A stretch of 64,000 nt of DNA from Cellulomonas sp. KRMCY2. Its GTDB lineage: Bacteria; Actinomycetota; Actinomycetes; Actinomycetales; Cellulomonadaceae. The stretch is taken from positions 62,001-126,000 of the forward strand of contig NZ_JAGF01000001.1 of the NCBI RefSeq assembly GCF_000526515.1, written 5' to 3'. The notes beneath the pieces were generated by a model. The model ran no database searches. It was given only the letters and a program-made list of their open reading frames with translations, and had not been told where the DNA came from. The translations under genes were made by a program, and so were the position numbers. Within the stretch, counting starts at the first letter, position 1. The number at the start of each line of letters is the position of its first letter. Below are positions 61,629 to 64,000 of the stretch, one piece after another.

Positions 61629-62402
61629 ATGGACCGCACCGCCCTGCTGCTCACGCGCCTCGACGAGATCGGCAGCGCCCTGGAGCGCAGCGGCCACGGC
61701 GTGGCCCTGCTCGCGCTCGGCTCGGTGGGCGTCGAGCTCGACCGGCTGGACGAGTACTCCGACCTCGACTTCTTCGCCGTGGTCGAACCCGGCACCAAGC
61801 AGCGCTACATCGACGACCTCGACTGGCTGACCGCCGTCGGCCCGGTCGCGTACTCGTTCCAGAACACTCCCGACGGCCACAAGCTGCTCTTCGCCGACGG
61901 GGTGTTCTGCGAGTTCGCGGTGTTCGAGCCCGCGGAGCTCGAGAAGATCGCGTTCGCGCCCGGACGGGTGGTCTGGGCACGGGCCGACGTCGACCCGACG
62001 CTCCTGCAGCCGACCGCGACCCGGCAGCCGCCGGCCCTCGACGTCCGATGGCAGCTCGGGGAGGCGCTGACCAACCTCCACATCGGGCTCGGGCGCTTCC
62101 GGCGCGGCGAGAAGCTCTCCGCGGCCCGCTTCGTCCAGGGCCTCGCCGTCGACCGCGTCCTGGAGCTGGCGGGCGCGATCGAGCCCGAGGTGCCCGCGCA
62201 CCGTGACCCGTTCATGAGCGATCGTCGGGTCGAGCAGAGACTGCCCGGGCTGGCGGCGCACCTGCCGACCTTCGTCCAGGGCTACGAGCGCACCCCGGAG
62301 TCGGCGGAGGCCATCCTGGTCTTCCTCGATGCGCACTTCGACGTCGACCCCCGGATGAGGGCCGCCATCCTCGAGCTCTGCGAGCCGGCCCCCGGCCGAT
62401 GA
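61629..62402 (+). CDS. nucleotidyltransferase domain protein
   Basis: The 257-residue protein has the pol-beta-type nucleotidyltransferase start: LLALGSVGVELDRLDEYSDL followed by DFF, i.e. G-S ... D-x-D, with a third acid in GVFCEFAVFEPAEL. The C-terminal half is helical (LGEALTNLHIGLGRFRRGEK). Relatives include aminoglycoside adenylyltransferases, but most actinobacterial members have no known substrate. ATG 61629 is preceded by GAGGAGA. Confidence 0.8.
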   Translation: MDRTALLLTRLDEIGSALERSGHGVALLALGSVGVELDRLDEYSDLDFFAVVEPGTKQRYIDDLDWLTAVGPVAYSFQNTPDGHKLLFADGVFCEFAVFEPAELEKIAFAPGRVVWARADVDPTLLQPTATRQPPALDVRWQLGEALTNLHIGLGRFRRGEKLSAARFVQGLAVDRVLELAGAIEPEVPAHRDPFMSDRRVEQRLPGLAAHLPTFVQGYERTPESAEAILVFLDAHFDVDPRMRAAILELCEPAPGR

Positions 62403-62421
62403 GCACTGTCGCTGCGGGCGA

Positions 62422-63759
62422 TCAGCGCACGTACCGCAGCCGCCCCCGCCGGCCCGTGCACTCGTCGCCGACCCGCATCGGCTCGACCGCACCGGCATCG
62501 CGCAGCGGGACCAGCGCGGCGACCACGCGGTCGCGGAGCGTGAACGGGTCGAGGGTGTTCACGTTGATCTTCGTCCCGCCCTCGAACCCGGCGAGGGTCG
62601 ACACCCGCCACTTGAGCACGATGTGCCAGGGCATCGGCACGTCGACGTCGGGCGGACGGTGCTGCCACTCCTCGTTCGTCGGCACGGCCGTGCCGGTCGC
62701 CGCGTGCAGGGCGTGCAGCAGGTCGGACACCGCGCGCACCTCGTCGTCGGTGTGCTCCCACGGCAGGTGCCGATCGCTCGTCGAGTAGACCTCCAGCGAG
62801 GGGTAGCGGTGCCCGACGCCGGCCACGGCGACCGCGCGCTCGTTCTCGGCGACGACCAGCCGGTTCGCGACGGCGTGGTCGACGACGAGGTTGAACACCC
62901 CCGGCCGGCTGCGCTCCCGGGCCAGGATCTGCTCACCTCGAGGGCCGTGCTCGTCGATCGCCACCAGCTGCTTGTGCAGGTGGTCGAACGATGCGCCGGC
63001 CGGCCGGAGCCAGTTCTGGAAGACCGCGACGTACCGCGCGTACGGCTGGGCGGCGTACAGCTCGGCCGCCGCCTGGGCCGTGAAGGCGACGTACCGATGG
63101 TGCTCGTCGGGGGTGAGCGTGCCCGAGCCGGCGAGCTCGTCGTCGTAGACCGCCCCGTCGACGAAGTGCCGTCGGGCCACCACGACGTCGTGCGTGCCGG
63201 CGAACAGGTCGACACCCCGCTCGAGCCGGGTCTCCTCGGGCGTCGCGGCCCACTCCTGCTCGGTCAGGCCGTCGGCGGGCAACCGCCGACGGAGGATGGC
63301 CAGCACGTGGTCGCGGCCCTGCGGCGTCGCGGTGTAGGCCGTGGCCCGCGCGACCAGCTCCGCCGGGACCTGGTAGCCGTGGTTGGCGCGCCAGTAGCCC
63401 GGAGCGAGGATCTCGAAGAGGTTGGGGATGCGCCGGAGCTCCGCGACAGTGCCCTTGAGCTGCTCGGCGGGCACGTCCCGCAGCACCGTCGGCGCACCGT
63501 CCGCGCCCAGGACGAGGCGCGCCTTCTCGGGCGGGACGTCCAGCGGGCGGTCCGGGCAGAACGCGCAGTACCTGTCGCGTGCGCGGCCGAGCAGGTTGCG
63601 CTCCCCGGCCGGCGCCGCGAAGGGCCGGTGCGCGCGGCCGGGCACCGTCCAGACGACCGTCCCGGTCAGCGGCGAGACCTGCTTGATCGTGCCGTCCGGC
63701 AGCCGCACGAGCGCAGCGGGTGCCACGTCGGGGACGTCCGGGACGCCGAGGTGCTCCAC
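62422..63759 (-). CDS. DUF4921 family protein (GalT/HIT-like fold)
   Basis: The 445-residue protein matches the DUF4921 family related to galactose-1-phosphate uridylyltransferases. It has a zinc-type CAFCPDRP near residue 65, NLFEILAPGYWRANHGYQVP, and a HIT-like histidine segment RPAGASFDHLHKQLVAID, then MPWHIVLKWRVSTLAGFEGG. The canonical HPH of GalT is replaced by FDHLHKQ. The reaction is unknown. It converges with the nucleotidyltransferase gene, stops 19 bp apart. Confidence 0.85.
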   Translation of the reverse strand: MEHLGVPDVPDVAPAALVRLPDGTIKQVSPLTGTVVWTVPGRAHRPFAAPAGERNLLGRARDRYCAFCPDRPLDVPPEKARLVLGADGAPTVLRDVPAEQLKGTVAELRRIPNLFEILAPGYWRANHGYQVPAELVARATAYTATPQGRDHVLAILRRRLPADGLTEQEWAATPEETRLERGVDLFAGTHDVVVARRHFVDGAVYDDELAGSGTLTPDEHHRYVAFTAQAAAELYAAQPYARYVAVFQNWLRPAGASFDHLHKQLVAIDEHGPRGEQILARERSRPGVFNLVVDHAVANRLVVAENERAVAVAGVGHRYPSLEVYSTSDRHLPWEHTDDEVRAVSDLLHALHAATGTAVPTNEEWQHRPPDVDVPMPWHIVLKWRVSTLAGFEGGTKINVNTLDPFTLRDRVVAALVPLRDAGAVEPMRVGDECTGRRGRLRYVR

Positions 63760-63825
63760 CCGCCCACCCTAGGAGATCGGCGGCACGGCGGCGGGGAGCC
63801 CGTCGCCGGGTCGGCCGCCGGCCGG

Positions 63826-64000
63826 TCAGGTGTCACTGAGCTCGCGCGGCAGGGCCAGGACGTCGACGAGAGCACCGTTGCGCCACACGGTGACCTCCAT
63901 CCGACGGCCGATCGCGCCCTCGACCATCAGCCGCTGGATCTGCGTGGTCGACGCGACGGTCCGGCCGTCGACGGCCACCACGACGTCGCCGCGCCGCAGA
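63826..64000 (-). CDS. C-terminal PDZ domain of an HtrA-like serine protease (5' part beyond window)
   Basis: The frame open from the window edge to the stop at 63826 gives 58 residues: LRRGDVVVAVDGRTVASTTQ, IQRLMVEGAIGRRMEVTVWR, NGALVDVLALPRELSDT. This is the second half of a PDZ domain (G-D-V-x3-DG motif), as found at the end of trypsin-like HtrA/DegP proteases or site-2 proteases. The catalytic part is outside the window, so the protease call is inferred. Confidence 0.7.
   Translation of the reverse strand, partial: LRRGDVVVAVDGRTVASTTQIQRLMVEGAIGRRMEVTVWRNGALVDVLALPRELSDT

Overview
The window is about 64 kb of high-GC, gene-dense chromosome with dominant Actinomycetota features: GTG/ATG starts, many 1-4 nt stop/start overlaps, an F420-type nitroreductase-like protein, an alanine-rich proteome and a MsiK-type sugar importer that lacks its own ATPase. 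Together with the V-type ATPase operon and the carbohydrate genes, this suggests a Cellulomonas-like member of the Micrococcales. That placement is an inference; there is no rRNA or other marker gene in the window to prove it. I saw no tRNA, rRNA, CRISPR array or complete insertion sequence.

Layout. Positions 1-8.5 kb hold mixed housekeeping genes: a SulP transporter cut by the window edge, methylglyoxal synthase, a dienelactone-hydrolase-like protein, a TetR regulator facing a deazaflavin-type oxidoreductase, an ECF sigma factor fused to a zinc anti-sigma domain beside a frameshifted DUF2892 gene, and a butanediol-type dehydrogenase. Positions 8.7-15.6 kb, plus one gene at 26.9-28.8 kb, form a c-di-GMP-rich region: EAL-HDOD, GGDEF-EAL, PAS-PAS-GGDEF, an HD-GYP protein with an exported pentapeptide-repeat tail, and the fossil end of another GGDEF gene. 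Positions 15.7-30.7 kb carry an acyl-CoA dehydrogenase, a heavy-metal P-type ATPase with its separate metal-binding protein, RlmC, a GH130 phosphorylase facing mannose-6-phosphate isomerase, an orphan AbiEi-type antitoxin in a patch of atypical sequence, a WS/DGAT acyltransferase and a deaminase.

Positions 30.8-40.7 kb, on the minus strand, hold a complete V/A-type ATPase operon. Its order is STAS protein, stalk subunit, C, I, K, F, E, A, B, D and a universal stress protein, ending in a strong hairpin terminator. Several subunits have unusual sizes. Positions 40.8-42.7 kb hold an APH-like kinase and an MpaB-family protein.

Positions 42.8-54.6 kb form the most coherent system: a LacI regulator, a lipoprotein sugar-binding protein, two ABC permeases, a large GH94 phosphorylase, a GH3 beta-glucosidase and a secreted PF10091/GH144-like glucanase. 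By analogy with the Listeria beta-1,2-oligoglucan genes (GH94 SOGP, GH3 and binding protein), this should be a beta-1,2-glucan (sophoro-oligosaccharide) utilisation locus: the secreted enzyme cuts the polymer, the ABC system imports oligomers, and GH94 and GH3 finish them inside the cell. A cluster of CTTAAG-centred palindromes precedes the transport operon, and a 14-bp copy precedes the regulator, which is good evidence for a LacI-type autoregulated regulon. The last 9 kb contain a secreted metallophosphoesterase, an ABC-2 exporter operon, a NYN-domain protein, a nucleotidyltransferase, a DUF4921 protein and the PDZ end of an HtrA-like protease.
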